The notes under the pieces were generated by a model. The model did no database searches, was not told the origin of the DNA, and saw only the letters and a list, made by a program, of their open reading frames with translations. A program made the position numbers and the translations under genes. This document shows positions 1-7,813 of a DNA stretch of 32,554 bases, one piece after another. Within the stretch, counting starts at the first letter, position 1, and each line of letters opens with the position of its first letter. Source of the stretch: Rhodocyclaceae bacterium (lineage in GTDB: Bacteria > Pseudomonadota > Gammaproteobacteria > Burkholderiales > Rhodocyclaceae); the NCBI GenBank assembly GCA_028687645.1, contig JAQTZQ010000025.1, forward strand, positions 1-32,554. Reading direction: 5' to 3'.

Positions 1-216
1 GCAGCTTGTGAAATTGCCGGTGAGCATCAATTACGTCTAACCGTGACCGAGGGTAAATACCACCAGGTCAAGCGCATGGTTGCGGCGGCAGGGAATCGGG
101 TTGAAGCACTGCATCGCGAGGCGGTGGGGGAGTTGTCACTGCCGACAGATCTAAAACCGGGTGAATGGCGCTGGTTAAGTACGGTCGACCTGCAAAAACT
201 GGGATATTTTTCATGA
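1..216 (+). CDS. rsuA: 16S rRNA pseudouridine synthase, RsuA family (C-terminal 71 residues, cut by window start)
   Basis: Reading frame 1 is open from the first base to a TGA at 214-216. The visible end carries the RsuA-type sequence EGKYHQVKRM followed by an A-A-G-N-R-V stretch, an L-H-R-E segment and a PGEWRWL ending close to the family C-terminus. RsuA isomerises U516 of 16S rRNA. The catalytic Asp and the S4 domain lie upstream of the window. The last codons overlap the ATG of oxyR (ATGA, 213-216), so the two are probably translationally coupled. The YHQVKRM form fits RsuA better than RluB, but RluE-like enzymes cannot be fully excluded from this fragment. Confidence 0.85.
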   Translation, partial: AACEIAGEHQLRLTVTEGKYHQVKRMVAAAGNRVEALHREAVGELSLPTDLKPGEWRWLSTVDLQKLGYFS

Positions 217-1136
217 CTTTGACCGAGATGCGCTACATCGTGGCCTTGGCTCGCGAGCGCCATTTTGGTAAAGCAGCCGAGGCGTGCCATGTCAGTCAGC
301 CAACTTTATCGGTAGCGCTGAAAAAGGTGGAAGGGCAATTGGGGGCCGCGCTGTTTGAGCGTACAGCAGCCGATGTGCGGATTACGGCCTTGGGTGAGCG
401 GATCGTCAATCAGTGCCGGCGCGTGCTGGAAGAGGCGCTTCGCCTTGAGGAAATCGCCGGTTCGGCGGGTGATCCGATGACTGGGCCTTTACGGGTCGGC
501 GTTATTTACACGATTGCGCCTTACCTGTTCCCCAAGCTGATTCCGGCTTTGCATCAATACGCGCCGGCCATGCCTCTGTTTCTAAAAGAAGATTTCACCG
601 CCAACCTGATCCCGGCGCTCAAGGCGGGTGAGCTTGACGTTATCGTGATTGCCTTGCCCTTTGCGGAACCGGGGCTGGTTGCTCAAGCGGTGTATGACGA
701 ACCTTTCCGCGTTGTTGTGCCGGCAAATCATCCCTGGGTTGATCGACCCGAGATTCCGGCAGATGAGTTGGATGGGCAAAACCTTCTGCTACTAGGTCAG
801 GGAAACTGTTTTCGAGATCAGGTACTCGAGTCCTGTCCGCGCCTGACGGCCCCGGATGCCTTGGCTCATTCTCTGGAAGGCGGGTCACTAGAGACCATTC
901 GCTATATGGTGGCGAGTGGTGCCGGCGTAGCGGTGATGCCAAGTACGGCAGCTGACCCCTTGATTGACAATGAACCGATGGTCAAAGTACTGCCATTTTC
1001 CGGTACGCCGCCGATGCGAACGGTGGGTTTGGTCTGGCGAGTTACTTTTCCCCGTCCGCAAGCGATTGATGCAGTGCGTGCCGCCTTGCTGTCTTGCCGC
1101 TTGCCGGGCGCTAGCGCCCGGCGTTGGATAAAATGA
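213..1136 (+). CDS. oxyR: LysR-family peroxide-sensing regulator OxyR
   Basis: This 307-residue LysR-type regulator is read from the ATG at 213, which overlaps the preceding stop. An in-frame ATG at 165 lies inside rsuA and would add 16 non-homologous residues. The N-terminal winged helix-turn-helix (about 1-60) includes HFGKAAEACHVSQPTLS. The effector domain holds C199 and C208 in GQGNCFRDQVLESC, the same numbering and spacing as the redox pair of E. coli OxyR that forms a disulfide with H2O2. This makes an active peroxide sensor very likely. No catalase or peroxiredoxin gene is adjacent, so its targets lie elsewhere. The 3' end contains a 20-bp palindrome (1103-1122), and a parS-like site follows the stop. 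Confidence 0.95.
   Translation: MTLTEMRYIVALARERHFGKAAEACHVSQPTLSVALKKVEGQLGAALFERTAADVRITALGERIVNQCRRVLEEALRLEEIAGSAGDPMTGPLRVGVIYTIAPYLFPKLIPALHQYAPAMPLFLKEDFTANLIPALKAGELDVIVIALPFAEPGLVAQAVYDEPFRVVVPANHPWVDRPEIPADELDGQNLLLLGQGNCFRDQVLESCPRLTAPDALAHSLEGGSLETIRYMVASGAGVAVMPSTAADPLIDNEPMVKVLPFSGTPPMRTVGLVWRVTFPRPQAIDAVRAALLSCRLPGASARRWIK
1103..1122. repeat. 20-bp perfect GC palindrome in the oxyR 3' end
   Basis: GCCGGGCG-CTAG-CGCCCGGC reads identically on both strands. As RNA it gives an 8-bp G+C stem with a CTAG loop. It lies within the last codons of oxyR (L-P-G-A-S-A-R-R), 12 nt before the stop. It is followed by GTTGGATAAAATG and not by a U-tract, so it is not a textbook intrinsic terminator. 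I found no second copy in the window. Confidence 0.6.
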
Positions 1137-1137
1137 G

Positions 1138-1151
1138 GTTTCACGTGAAAC
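1138..1151. other. parS-like ParB-binding palindrome (GTTTCACGTGAAAC)
   Basis: The 14-bp core GTTTCACGTGAAAC exactly matches the inner 14 bp of the widely conserved chromosomal parS consensus TGTTNCACGTGNAACA. Only the outermost bases differ (G and G here). It starts 2 nt after the oxyR stop, between convergent oxyR and topB. In RNA, the larger inverted repeat 1135-1145/1151-1161 could form an 11-bp stem with one G-U pair and so might also act as a bidirectional terminator. The parS role is inferred from the motif. Confidence 0.75.
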
Positions 1152-1171
1152 GTGGAACCTCATTGCATCAA

Positions 1172-3691
1172 TCAGGCTTCAGCTTTTTTCTTGGCGGGTG
1201 CTTTGGGCTTGGCTACCTTTTTCTCAAACTCGAAGCTGACCTTGCCTTCCTTGGCGACCAGATAAGCCGAGAATTTGCGGCGCGTTCGGTTGGATACAAA
1301 CTCCTTCAGCAAGTCAGTTTTGCCTTCATTCAGCAATTTTTGCATTTGCGCCGCCTCGATTGGCTGCTGCAAAATGACTTTTCCTGAGCGGAAGTCGCAG
1401 GTTTTGTCTGGGCCAACCGATTTTTCGCAAACGTAGGTATTGCCATGATCGAAGACGCCGGCAGCGCATTTGGGGCATTTGCCCAAATTTTGCTGGCCTG
1501 AAAAATCGACAGGTTCAGCGTTAGCTTCATCTGCCTTGTCCTGCCCAAAATCAAACTCTGGCTCCATTTTTTCATTGAGTTTGATCGCGGCAGCGAAGGT
1601 GCGGCCCATTTTGTTGCGGAAACCGGTCAGTGGGCCGATTTGCTTCTCGTTAATCAGCGTATCGATTTCAGCCGCTTCAAATTGACGCCCGGCAACAATT
1701 TTCCAGAGTGAATAATCGCAACCGGTACACTGGAATTTTTTGTAATTTTCACGAATTTCACTACCGCAACGTGGGCATTTGGCTGTTAAGACACCAAAAT
1801 CACCCGGAATGGTATCGCTATCGAAGGTTTTCGCACGCTCGACCATGTGGCGAGTCATTTCGGCAATTTCCCGCATGAATTCGCTGCGGGTGAAATCACC
1901 CTTCTCGATACGCCCCAGTTTCCATTCCCAGTCGCCAGTCAATTCTGGCTGTGTTAGCTCATTAATACCCAAACCATTGAGCAGGGTCATGAGCGAAAAA
2001 GCTTTCGCTGTTGGAATCAATTCGCGACCTTCGCGCACCATGTATTGCTCACCGATCAGATTTTCGATGATTTGCGCACGCGTCGCTGGTGTGCCAAGAC
2101 CACGGCCTGCCATCGCAGCCTTCAATTCTTCATCATCAACCATCTTGCCGGCGCCTTCCATGGCGGAAAGCAGGGTGGCTTCAGAGTGACGCGGTGGCGG
2201 CTTGGTTTCAGTGGCCTTAATGGTGACGTCTTCAGTTTTTACCTTCTCTCCGGCGTCGACCGCAACAAGATTGCCCTCATTGCCTTCCTGTCCTTCCTTA
2301 CCGTGCACTGCCAGCCAGCCCGGATTAACCAGCACTTTGCCTTCAGTTTTGAAGGGGTGGTTCTCAACGCGGGTGATGCGGGTCGTAACGAGATATTCCG
2401 CAGCCGGGAAAAATACGGAAAGGAAGCGCTTGACGACAAAGTCGTAAAGCTTCTGTTCGATCTCATTGAGGTTCTTGGGTGCCTGTGGTGTTGGGATAAT
2501 CGCGAAGTGGTCACTCACTTTCGCGTTATTGAATATGCGCTTGTTGGGCATCACCCAGTTGCGCGCCAGGATCTGGTGGGCGAAGGGTGAGTAGCGGGCG
2601 AGCAGAACTTCATCGTGACCTTTGCCAGCACCTTCGCCGGTAAGTACCGCCAACGTGGTCTTGACTGTCGGGATGTAATCCTCGGGCAGGCAGCGTGAGT
2701 CGGTACGCGGATAGGTGAGTACTTTGTGCTTTTCGTAGAGTGCCTGAGCAATGCTGAGCGTGGTCTTGGCTGAAAATCCGAAGCGAGCGTTTGCTTCGCG
2801 CTGAAGGCTCGTCAAATCGAAGAGTGCTGGAGAAAGACGGGTTTCCGGCTTGGCTTCTTCGCTGACAATACCTGGCTTGCCCAGGGTTGCTGCACGGATG
2901 ATATCGGCGCGCTTTTCTTCCCAAATGCGGTCAGCACGCGCATGTTCGTCTTCACTCTTGCCCTTGAAGCCCTCGTCAAACCATTTACCGGTGTAATCAC
3001 CGGCTTTGGCCGCAAAACTGGCTTCAACTTCCCAATAGGGACGCGACTTGAATTCACGAATACGCTTTTCGCGTTCAACGACAATCGCCAAGGTTGGGGT
3101 CTGGACGCGTCCAACCGTGGTCAGGTGAAAGCCGCCGGTTTTTGAATTGAAGGCGGTCATCGCCCGCGTGCCATTGATGCCGACCAGCCAATCGGATTCG
3201 GAGCGGCAAACGGCGGCGTCGCCCAGACCTGCCATTTCCTGTCCGGGGCGCAGGCGCGAGAATCCGTCGCGGATTGCACCTTGAGTCATTGATTGCAGCC
3301 ACAGACGCTGCACCGGCTTGGTAGTTTTGCTGTGCTGGGCAATGTAATTAAAGATCAATTCACCCTCACGCCCCGCGTCGCAGGCATTGATCAGGCTTTC
3401 AACATCCTTGCGCTTGATCAGCTTGTTCAATACCTTGAGCCGAGATTCAGTCTTTTCAATCGGTGACAGGGCGAAGTGGGGGGGGATGACCGGCAGATGG
3501 GCGAATGACCATTTCCCGCGCTTGACCTCAAATTCTTCAGGGCAGGAGAGTTCCAGCAGGTGGCCGACCGCGGAGGAGATAACATGAGTGTCACTCTCGA
3601 AGTAGTCGTCGTGCTTGGTAAAGCCGCCCAGCGCCTTGGCGATGTCAGCAGCAACGGAGGGCTTTTCAGCAATAATTAGCTTTTTGGTCAT
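1172..3691 (-). CDS. topB: DNA topoisomerase III (type IA)
   Basis: This 839-residue type IA topoisomerase would pass or decatenate DNA through a transient single-strand break. The Toprim domain starts at LIIAEKPSVA (E9) and contains the acidic cluster C-DAGREGEL at 105-112. The second Asp of the usual DxD is Gly here, a variation I believe occurs in other TopB proteins. The catalytic tyrosine is Y327 in LTYPRTDS, close to Y328 of E. coli TopB. The C-terminal part has a four-Cys zinc motif (CPRCG...CTGC), a second Cys-rich repeat (CPKC...C...C) and a Lys/Ala-rich tail. It is the last gene of the LysM-dprA-topB run, 76 nt after dprA. The length suits TopB, and the LTYPRTDS context argues against TopA. 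Confidence 0.93.
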   Translation of the reverse strand: MTKKLIIAEKPSVAADIAKALGGFTKHDDYFESDTHVISSAVGHLLELSCPEEFEVKRGKWSFAHLPVIPPHFALSPIEKTESRLKVLNKLIKRKDVESLINACDAGREGELIFNYIAQHSKTTKPVQRLWLQSMTQGAIRDGFSRLRPGQEMAGLGDAAVCRSESDWLVGINGTRAMTAFNSKTGGFHLTTVGRVQTPTLAIVVEREKRIREFKSRPYWEVEASFAAKAGDYTGKWFDEGFKGKSEDEHARADRIWEEKRADIIRAATLGKPGIVSEEAKPETRLSPALFDLTSLQREANARFGFSAKTTLSIAQALYEKHKVLTYPRTDSRCLPEDYIPTVKTTLAVLTGEGAGKGHDEVLLARYSPFAHQILARNWVMPNKRIFNNAKVSDHFAIIPTPQAPKNLNEIEQKLYDFVVKRFLSVFFPAAEYLVTTRITRVENHPFKTEGKVLVNPGWLAVHGKEGQEGNEGNLVAVDAGEKVKTEDVTIKATETKPPPRHSEATLLSAMEGAGKMVDDEELKAAMAGRGLGTPATRAQIIENLIGEQYMVREGRELIPTAKAFSLMTLLNGLGINELTQPELTGDWEWKLGRIEKGDFTRSEFMREIAEMTRHMVERAKTFDSDTIPGDFGVLTAKCPRCGSEIRENYKKFQCTGCDYSLWKIVAGRQFEAAEIDTLINEKQIGPLTGFRNKMGRTFAAAIKLNEKMEPEFDFGQDKADEANAEPVDFSGQQNLGKCPKCAAGVFDHGNTYVCEKSVGPDKTCDFRSGKVILQQPIEAAQMQKLLNEGKTDLLKEFVSNRTRRKFSAYLVAKEGKVSFEFEKKVAKPKAPAKKKAEA

Positions 3692-3767
3692 GGATTCTGT
3701 CGGTTAATTCCGGGCGATGATAAGTGCCCGACAAGCGGCTTGGCAAGCGGTGTATCTGTATGGGAAG

Positions 3768-4844
3768 TCAATTGAGGCGCTGGTAGCGGTTGCCGGGTAG
3801 GCTGGCAAGCTGACCGGAAAGTTCCAGTGTCAGCAATTCGCCCAGGAGAAGATCGGCACCCAGGCCAGTGCTTTCAACCAATTCATCGAGTCCGCAGGGG
3901 CCATGGCCGAGTGCTATGAGTACGGGATTGTCGTCGCTGGCGGGGCTGGTGTTATCAGGGCTGACACTTGGTTCAAGTTGCCCAAGTTCTTCCAGGACGT
4001 CATTGGCAGTCTCTACCAACTTGGCACCTTGTCTAATTAATTTATGGCAGCCGCGCGCGACGGGGGAATGAATTGAGCCGGGGATGGCAAACACCTCGCG
4101 CCCTTGTTCGCCTGCCAAACGGGCGGTAATCAAGGAGCCGCTTTCGGTTGCCGCTTCGACAACCAACACGCCGCGCGAGAGCCCGGAAATGATGCGATTG
4201 CGTCTTGGAAAATTAGCAGCGAGCACCGGCGTGCCTAGAGGAAATTCGGAAACGATGGCACCATGCTCGACTATCTGTAGCGCCAAATCCTTGTTGCGTG
4301 CCGGGTAAAGGCGATCTGCGCCGGTACCGATAACGGCGACTGTTCCACCGCCGGCGGATAGTGCGCCCCGATGAGCAGCTGCATCAATTCCCAGTGCGAG
4401 CCCACTGACAATGGTTAGACCTTTGGCAGAGAGCGTTCGGGCAAAATTTTCAGCAGTTTGCAACCCTTGTGGCGTGGCATTTCGGCTTCCTACCATGGCT
4501 AAGCCAGGCTTTTGCAGTAGGGCGGGATTGCCTCGGATATAAAGAACATTGGGTGGATCAGCGATTTCCAGGAGTAATTGCGGGTAGGTGGGGTCAACCA
4601 GGGTGACGATAAATTGGCCGGGCTCGTCGGCCCAGGCGATCGTACGGTCAACCGCTTTTTGGGTATCAAAATCGAAAAGTAGCTCAGCTTTGTTGCCAAT
4701 GACTGCGCGCACTGCGCTACGTTCAGCAGCAAAAATGGCTTCTGGTAAACCGAAAGCGGCGAGAAGCTTTCGCTGCGTCTCGCCGCCAATGCCTGGAATC
4801 AGGGTCAGCCTTAACCAGCTGGCCAACCCTTCAGAGATCTTCAC
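3768..4844 (-). CDS. dprA: DNA processing protein DprA (Smf)
   Basis: This 358-residue DprA homologue would bind incoming single-stranded DNA and load RecA during natural transformation. An N-terminal helix-hairpin-helix-like segment (LIPGIGGETQRKLL) is followed by the Rossmann-like DprA core, with MVGSRNATPQG, IVSGLALGIDAAAH, FPRRNRIISG and the GSLITARLAGEQGR segment. A C-terminal winged-helix-like domain covers about 300-355. The start is a GTG (4844-4842) overlapping the TGA of the upstream LysM gene (GTGA), which implies translational coupling. Many betaproteobacteria have smg (DUF494) after dprA; here the 76-nt gap to topB leaves no room for it. No other competence genes are in the window. 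Confidence 0.95.
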   Translation of the reverse strand: MKISEGLASWLRLTLIPGIGGETQRKLLAAFGLPEAIFAAERSAVRAVIGNKAELLFDFDTQKAVDRTIAWADEPGQFIVTLVDPTYPQLLLEIADPPNVLYIRGNPALLQKPGLAMVGSRNATPQGLQTAENFARTLSAKGLTIVSGLALGIDAAAHRGALSAGGGTVAVIGTGADRLYPARNKDLALQIVEHGAIVSEFPLGTPVLAANFPRRNRIISGLSRGVLVVEAATESGSLITARLAGEQGREVFAIPGSIHSPVARGCHKLIRQGAKLVETANDVLEELGQLEPSVSPDNTSPASDDNPVLIALGHGPCGLDELVESTGLGADLLLGELLTLELSGQLASLPGNRYQRLN

Positions 4845-5857
4845 GGATTGCGTGCTGCGTCGCCGACGATGACCGGCTTCGAGGTTTCAACGACGAGTGC
4901 GTAAGCAACACGATCAAAAACTCGAAATACGAAAGCCAGGGCGTAGCGCTCTTCGGGAATGGAAGTCGTTACCCGGCGGTCATTGTCATCATAGCCCTGA
5001 GAAACCCGGGTACGGAACAATGCGAGGATGTGACCAGGTTCAAGTTCGGCATTTTTGCCCCGACTGATGCTGACGACGGAATATTTACCGGCTTCATTAA
5101 CGCCACCATAGATCGACATCACCTTTGCTTCGACTTGGGCTTCCGGGCGATGCGGGACATAGGAAATCAGGTTGAATGGTGGTGCGGGTACCAAGCGGTC
5201 ACCCCGGCCAATTTCTTCCCTGGCTTCGGTAATGCGCATGACCGCCGGTTCGCCTGCTTGTACCAGCGTAGCACTACCGAGGAAGAAGGCTTCGTGGCCT
5301 ACAATCTCCTGAGTATCAGGGTCTCTCAGCGGTTTGCCAGGACGGTAAACGTGCCAATTCAGAATTTTGGTATCGGGAATGCCGGTCACAAAGCCGGTAT
5401 CGCCAATGCCCATAAATACCCGATCTTCCTGACTGGCAACAAATCTCGGCGCTGCGGCATGTTCGCCAGCTTCGATGACCAAGGGCTTTGAAATAAAAGG
5501 CTCAATGACATTGGCTGGAATGCTGGGGATTTCTTGCTCAATTGCTTCGCTATATATCTTGGGCTGCAGTCCATGTGGTCTGGCAACACGCAAGCGTGGG
5601 CCGCCACGGAAGTCGTCAAGCAGGATGATATCGCCGGGATAAATGAGGTGTGGGTTCTTGATTTGCTCGCGATTCATGCGCCAAACTTCGGGCCAGCGCC
5701 AAGGTTGCTTGAGGAACTTTCCGGAAATACCCCAGAGCGTATCGCCCCGTACGACAATATGCCGGTCAGGGGGATTGTTCACCAGCTGAACGGGTTCGGC
5801 AGCGATGGCGCAGGCAGCCGTTACGGCCAGGATGAGCGCGGATATAATGCGAAGCAT
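4841..5857 (-). CDS. LysM-domain exported protein
   Basis: I choose the ATG at 5857-5855 (338 residues) because GAGGTG (5869-5864) sits 6 nt before it; a GTG three codons upstream would overlap that ribosome binding site. A signal peptide (MLRIISALILAVTAACAIAA) precedes a LysM domain at about 30-80, including VVRGDTLWGISGKFL and NPHLIYPGDIILL, which should bind peptidoglycan. The remaining 250 residues have no catalytic motif I recognise. The family is regularly found just upstream of dprA in betaproteobacteria. Its exact role is unknown; periplasmic wall binding is inferred. It diverges from def. Confidence 0.88.
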   Translation of the reverse strand: MLRIISALILAVTAACAIAAEPVQLVNNPPDRHIVVRGDTLWGISGKFLKQPWRWPEVWRMNREQIKNPHLIYPGDIILLDDFRGGPRLRVARPHGLQPKIYSEAIEQEIPSIPANVIEPFISKPLVIEAGEHAAAPRFVASQEDRVFMGIGDTGFVTGIPDTKILNWHVYRPGKPLRDPDTQEIVGHEAFFLGSATLVQAGEPAVMRITEAREEIGRGDRLVPAPPFNLISYVPHRPEAQVEAKVMSIYGGVNEAGKYSVVSISRGKNAELEPGHILALFRTRVSQGYDDNDRRVTTSIPEERYALAFVFRVFDRVAYALVVETSKPVIVGDAARNP

Positions 5858-5997
5858 AGTCGTCACCTCACGAGCCGGTGGAGCACGGCGCGAAAATTAT
5901 TGTCTGTTCAGACGCGTAAAGCAGTTTCAAAATCTCTGAAATTGCTTAAGATTCTGCATGTAATTACCTAAGCGAGCAAGCTTTTTCCCTATTTAAT
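5858..5997. promoter_or_regulatory. Divergent intergenic region between LysM and def with two inverted repeats
   Basis: This 140-bp gap should hold the promoters for LysM-dprA-topB (minus) and def-fmt (plus). Two inverted repeats are visible. One is GTCTG-TT-CAGAC at 5902-5913. The other is AGCAGTTTCA/TGAAATTGCT at 5920-5929 and 5937-5946 (one mismatch, 7-nt spacer). Either could be an operator. No convincing -35/-10 pair was found by eye. def has no clear Shine-Dalgarno before its ATG at 5998. Confidence 0.4.
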
Positions 5998-6501
5998 ATG
6001 GCCCTTCTACCCATTCTGCGTTTTCCCGATGTCCGCCTTAAAAAAGTAGCGGAGCCGATCATCAAGATCGACGAGAGCATCCGTCAATTAGCCAATGACA
6101 TGGCAGAGACCATGTACGAGGCGCCCGGTATTGGCTTGGCGGCGACTCAGGTCGATGTTCATAAGCAATTGATCATTATTGATGTCTCGGAAGACAAGAG
6201 CGAATTACTGGTCTTCATCAACCCGCGTCTTGAGCATTGTGAAGGTGCTCAACAGGGCGAAGAGGGCTGTCTGTCAGTGCCGGGTATTTATGAAAAGGTT
6301 GAGCGGGCCGAGCGGGTGACGGTGCATTATCTGGATCTGGAGGGACAATCACGTTCGCTAGAGGCAGAGGGTTTGCTGGCGGTTTGTTTGCAACACGAAC
6401 TGGATCACTTGAATGGCAAGGTGTTTGTCGATCATCTGTCACAGCTTAAACAAACGCGGATCAAGAATCGTCTGGCCAAACAGGCGCGGGTGACGGCATG
6501 A
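5998..6501 (+). CDS. def: Peptide deformylase
   Basis: This 167-residue metalloenzyme removes the formyl group from nascent N-formylmethionine. All three signature motifs are present: GIGLAATQ (45-51), EGCLSVP with metal ligand C91, and QHELDHLNG with H133, catalytic E134 and H137. Length matches the E. coli type I enzyme. It overlaps fmt by 4 nt (ATGA at 6498-6501), the common def-fmt pair that balances formylation and deformylation. Confidence 0.97.
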   Translation: MALLPILRFPDVRLKKVAEPIIKIDESIRQLANDMAETMYEAPGIGLAATQVDVHKQLIIIDVSEDKSELLVFINPRLEHCEGAQQGEEGCLSVPGIYEKVERAERVTVHYLDLEGQSRSLEAEGLLAVCLQHELDHLNGKVFVDHLSQLKQTRIKNRLAKQARVTA

Positions 6502-7421
6502 AGTTGATTTTTGCCGGAACCCCGGATTTTGCCGCACAGGCATTAGCCGCCATTATTGATGCCGGTCACGAAGTGGCGCTGGTTTTGACGCAACCTGACC
6601 GACCGGCCGGACGCGGTATGGTGTTACAGCCATCCGCAGTTAAAAAAATGGCGCTGGCGCATGGCATTGAGGTTTTTCAGCCGCTGACGCTTAAAGATGC
6701 GGAAGCTCAGGCTCGTTTGGCATCGATCCAGGCTGATGCAATGATCGTCGCAGCTTATGGTTTGATTTTGCCGCAAGTGGCGCTTGATTTGCCGCGCCAT
6801 GGTTGTCTGAACATTCACGCTTCACTGCTACCTCGTTGGCGTGGTGCCGCGCCGATTCAGCGGGCGTTGTTGGCCGGCGATGCCGAAACGGGTGTTTGTA
6901 TTATGCAGATGGAGGCGGGTCTGGATACCGGGCCGGTATTGTTGGAGCGGCGGTTTGCCATCGCCGCCAATGACACGGCAGCTTTTTTGCATGACAGGTT
7001 GGCTGCACTCGGTGCCACGATGGTTGTTGAAATCCTGGGTCAACTACCTGTCAAGGGAGAAGCGCAACCCACTGAGGGCGTGACTTACGCGCACAAGATC
7101 GAAAAGCACGAGGCCTTGATAGATTGGCGCAAGAGTGCTGCGGAACTGGATCGCCATATTCGCGCATTTAATCCTGTCCCTGGTGCCCAAGCCTTGATGC
7201 ATGGGCAAATCGTCAAACTGTGGCAGGCGACGCCGGTTCTCGGCAACGGTGAAATTGGCACCATTTTGGCGGTTGACCGTAAGCACCTGATCGTCGCGTG
7301 CGGTGAGGGGGCTTTGGCGGTGAATGAGTTACAGAAATCGGGGGGCAAGCGATTGCCGGTGCAACAGTTTCTGGCTGGGAATGACCTGAAGGTGGGCGAT
7401 CGTTTCGATCTGTCAGCCTGA
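6498..7421 (+). CDS. fmt: Methionyl-tRNA formyltransferase
   Basis: This 307-residue enzyme transfers a formyl group from 10-formyl-THF to initiator Met-tRNA. The N-terminal formyltransferase domain has the substrate loop QPDRPAGRG (32-40), the catalytic triad N105/H107 in [17 protein letters not shown] and D143 in MEAGLDTGP. The C-terminal oligonucleotide-binding-like domain covers about 205-305. The start overlaps the def stop, so coupled translation is expected. It is convergent with speD, only 2 nt separating the two stop codons, and no terminator hairpin is evident between them. Confidence 0.97.
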   Translation: MKLIFAGTPDFAAQALAAIIDAGHEVALVLTQPDRPAGRGMVLQPSAVKKMALAHGIEVFQPLTLKDAEAQARLASIQADAMIVAAYGLILPQVALDLPRHGCLNIHASLLPRWRGAAPIQRALLAGDAETGVCIMQMEAGLDTGPVLLERRFAIAANDTAAFLHDRLAALGATMVVEILGQLPVKGEAQPTEGVTYAHKIEKHEALIDWRKSAAELDRHIRAFNPVPGAQALMHGQIVKLWQATPVLGNGEIGTILAVDRKHLIVACGEGALAVNELQKSGGKRLPVQQFLAGNDLKVGDRFDLSA

Positions 7422-7423
7422 TT

Positions 7424-7801
7424 TCAGCGCAGTTGGCCACGCAGCACGCGTTGGGTATTTTTTTGTGTTGGTGCAAACTGGTCAATCACTTCGTCGAATA
7501 AGGCGTGGGCGAGGGTGCTGTTGTCGGCGCTGAAGTTGCAGACGTAAACATCCAGCGTCACGCCGGAAATCTCCGGCCAGGTATGGATGGCAAGATGGGA
7601 TTCGGCCAATACCACGGTGCCGGTGACGCCGGCGGGCTGTCCGTTGGCATCAATAAACGGGTGAAATAGCTGGCCGACGACAGTCAGTCCGTGTCGTTTG
7701 CAGGCGCCCACACAAAACTCGGCCAACCCTGCCGCATCGTGCAGTAGCGGAAGAGGGCATTGGCAGCCGTGGAGATCGGCGATCAGGTGCAGGCCATTCA
7801 T
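7424..7801 (-). CDS. speD: S-adenosylmethionine decarboxylase proenzyme
   Basis: This 125-residue small prokaryotic AdoMet decarboxylase supplies decarboxylated AdoMet for spermidine synthesis. The self-cleavage site is AES68H within LAESHLAIHTWPE; S68 would become the pyruvoyl group. H73 and C88 match the proton donor and catalytic cysteine of the Thermotoga maritima enzyme (S63, H68, C83), each shifted by five. A spermidine synthase gene is not adjacent. It follows the nuclease gene by 12 nt on the same strand. A parS-like palindrome lies 17-36 nt upstream of its ATG, in the shared junction. Confidence 0.95.
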   Translation of the reverse strand: MNGLHLIADLHGCQCPLPLLHDAAGLAEFCVGACKRHGLTVVGQLFHPFIDANGQPAGVTGTVVLAESHLAIHTWPEISGVTLDVYVCNFSADNSTLAHALFDEVIDQFAPTQKNTQRVLRGQLR

Positions 7802-7813
7802 GATTTGACCATT

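Noticed and set aside
3712-3732. Short GC hairpin between topB and dprA (CGGGC/GCCCG) as a terminator
   Set aside because: Only a 5-bp stem with a long loop and no U-tract; too weak to annotate.
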